Shown: piece by piece, positions 5,593 to 6,315 of the stretch
Layout: each line of letters begins with the position of its first letter
How positions within the stretch are numbered: the stretch's first letter is position 1
Source of the DNA: Lentisphaerota bacterium
GTDB lineage: Bacteria > Verrucomicrobiota > Kiritimatiellia > RFP12 > UBA1067
Reading direction: 5' to 3'
NCBI GenBank assembly: GCA_022839525.1
Contig: JALHET010000122.1
Coordinates: forward strand, 1 to 6,315
Length of the DNA stretch: 6,315 nucleotides
Program-made: the position numbers and the translations under genes
The notes under the pieces: model-generated
Databases searched by the model: none
What the model was told of the DNA's origin: nothing
What the model saw: only the letters and a program-made list of their open reading frames with translations

Positions 5593-5991
5593 ATGATGAA
5601 GAACTACGATGGTTTGTATATCTTCGCCAGTTCGGCGAAAGATGACGTGCTGGACAAACAGATCGACAAAGCGCGTGGCGAGATCACGCGCCTGTCCGGC
5701 CGCGTGCTGAACACCGAAGTGCTCGGCAAGAAAACGTTCGCGCGCCCGATGCGCAAACGCGACAGCGGCGTGTATGTGAAGATCCGCTTCGAGCTGGATC
5801 CCGCGAATGTGGCGGCGCTCATCGGGCGCTACCATCTGGTCGAAGACGTCTTCCGCGTGCAGATCCTGTCGGTTGACGGGCGCCGCGAGGAGGTTTTGGC
5901 CAAGCAGGCCGAAGTGCAGAAAAACCGCGCAGCGATGCGCGCCGCCGCCGAGGAAAAAGAGGAGAAAACCAAAAACCCGCAAGAGGCGTAA
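5593..5991 (+). CDS. rpsF: 30S ribosomal protein S6
   Basis: S6 binds 16S rRNA with S18 in the platform of the small subunit. The 132-aa protein begins MMKNYDGLYIFAS, the family's first strand, followed by helix DKQIDKARGEITRLSGRVLNTEVLGKKTFARPM and the strand GVYVKIRFELDPANVAAL. VEDVFRVQILSVDG ends the fold at about residue 97. A charged Ala/Glu/Lys tail (about 98-132) follows. Two ATG codons stand in tandem (5593 and 5596), with only a weak GGA about 6 nt before the first. The usual partners ssb, rpsR and rplI would be expected next; only the start of ssb is present, 29 nt downstream. I see no clear S6-S18 leader motif in the 13-nt gap from pth. Confidence 0.93.
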   Translation: MMKNYDGLYIFASSAKDDVLDKQIDKARGEITRLSGRVLNTEVLGKKTFARPMRKRDSGVYVKIRFELDPANVAALIGRYHLVEDVFRVQILSVDGRREEVLAKQAEVQKNRAAMRAAAEEKEEKTKNPQEA

Positions 5992-6020
5992 GCCCGATGC
6001 GCGAGTAAGGACGGTGACCG

Positions 6021-6315
6021 ATGGCTTCCTTCAACAAAGTGATCCTCATGGGGAACCTCACGCGCGACCCGGAGCTCAGGCAGACCCCCTCGGGCGCGAA
6101 AGTGGCCGAGCTGCGTCTGGCGGTTTCCGAAACGTGGCGCGACAAGAGCGGGCAACCCAAAGAGGTGACCTGCTTTGTTGATGTCGTTGTCTGGCACGGA
6201 GAAGATGATGTCTTCGATGTTCTGGCTACGGGATGCGCCCAACAAGGAATACTCGGTGAAGTTGGTGGTGACACCCGCGGTGGCGGTCAGGTTGTGGCTG
6301 CCAAAGGAGTTGTCG
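6021..6315 (+). CDS. ssb: Single-stranded DNA-binding protein, recognisable only to Trp58, then unrelated sequence
   Basis: SSB coats single-stranded DNA in replication, repair and recombination. I translated it by hand. ATG 6021 has AAGGA 9 nt upstream, and its place after rpsF is the classic one. [20 protein letters not shown], then [19 protein letters not shown] and CFVDVVVW (51-58), are textbook OB-fold N-terminal sequence. After Trp58 (codon 6192-6194) the expected 'G..AE....YL.KG..V.VEG.L' is absent; the frame instead reads [20 protein letters not shown], with no SSB resemblance in this frame. The frame stays open to the window end but codes for nothing I can align to SSB. Either the gene is broken by a rearrangement here or the assembly joins two unrelated sequences. 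The identity of the first 58 residues is secure. Confidence 0.85.
   Translation, partial: MASFNKVILMGNLTRDPELRQTPSGAKVAELRLAVSETWRDKSGQPKEVTCFVDVVVWHGEDDVFDVLATGCAQQGILGEVGGDTRGGGQVVAAKGVV
6195..6315 (-). other. Unrelated segment beyond the ssb break, possible fragment of a minus-strand gene
   Basis: The last 121 bases do not continue ssb. On the minus strand they are open and read [15 protein letters not shown], then [13 protein letters not shown] and [13 protein letters not shown]. This Thr/Ser/Asn-rich, beta-strand-like sequence resembles the end of a secreted or surface protein, such as those with a C-terminal sorting signal in PVC bacteria. The resemblance is an impression, not a match I can name. 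The open frame continues into antisense ssb/rpsF, where it is only a shadow. No inverted repeat or insertion-sequence end is apparent at the junction. Confidence 0.3.

Noticed and set aside
4251..5594. 447-codon minus-strand ORF opposite the L25 gene and pth
   Set aside because: It is a shadow of two well-conserved plus-strand genes, with His/Arg/Gln-rich low-similarity sequence and no start signals.

Overview
This window looks like ordinary chromosomal core DNA from a GC-rich bacterium (roughly 60% G+C by eye). It holds two divergent housekeeping gene groups around a regulatory region of about 270 bp. The conserved run of prs, an L25/CTC-type gene, pth, rpsF and ssb, together with the style of the proteins, suggests the PVC superphylum (Verrucomicrobiota, Kiritimatiellota or Lentisphaerota). 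That is inference from memory of gene orders, and a search of any of these proteins would settle it.

Left part, minus strand (about 1-2007): the start of an F1Fo ATP synthase operon in the standard order atpB (a), atpE (c), atpF (b), atpH (delta). atpH is cut by the window's left edge. No atpI precedes atpB. The a subunit has the essential arginine and the c subunit the essential glutamate, without the usual Na+-binding pattern, so H+ coupling is likely. A good sigma-70-type promoter (TTGACA, 18 bp spacer, TATAGT) sits on the minus strand at 2162-2191. It implies an atp leader of about 150 nt. A GC-rich hairpin separates atpE from atpF.

Right part, plus strand (2274-6315): ispE (isoprenoid precursor synthesis), tRNA-Gln(UUG), prs (PRPP synthase), an L25/CTC-type ribosomal protein gene, pth (peptidyl-tRNA hydrolase), rpsF (S6) and the beginning of ssb. 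Spacings from prs to ssb are 13-29 nt, so co-transcription is likely. The theme is translation and nucleotide supply: PRPP, a tRNA, two ribosomal proteins, recycling of peptidyl-tRNA and a replication protein.

I see no CRISPR array, insertion sequence, phage gene or defence system, and no clearly new biological system. The points most worth a second look are: (i) the last codons and stop of ispE lie inside the tRNA-Gln gene; (ii) ssb stops resembling SSB abruptly after Trp58 (about position 6194), and the last 120 bases look unrelated, with a more protein-like reading on the minus strand, which suggests a rearrangement or assembly chimera; (iii) a C9 run plus strong hairpin within ispE; (iv) structured elements in the divergent promoter region and between atpE and atpF; (v) unusual residues in Prs, AtpE and Pth.
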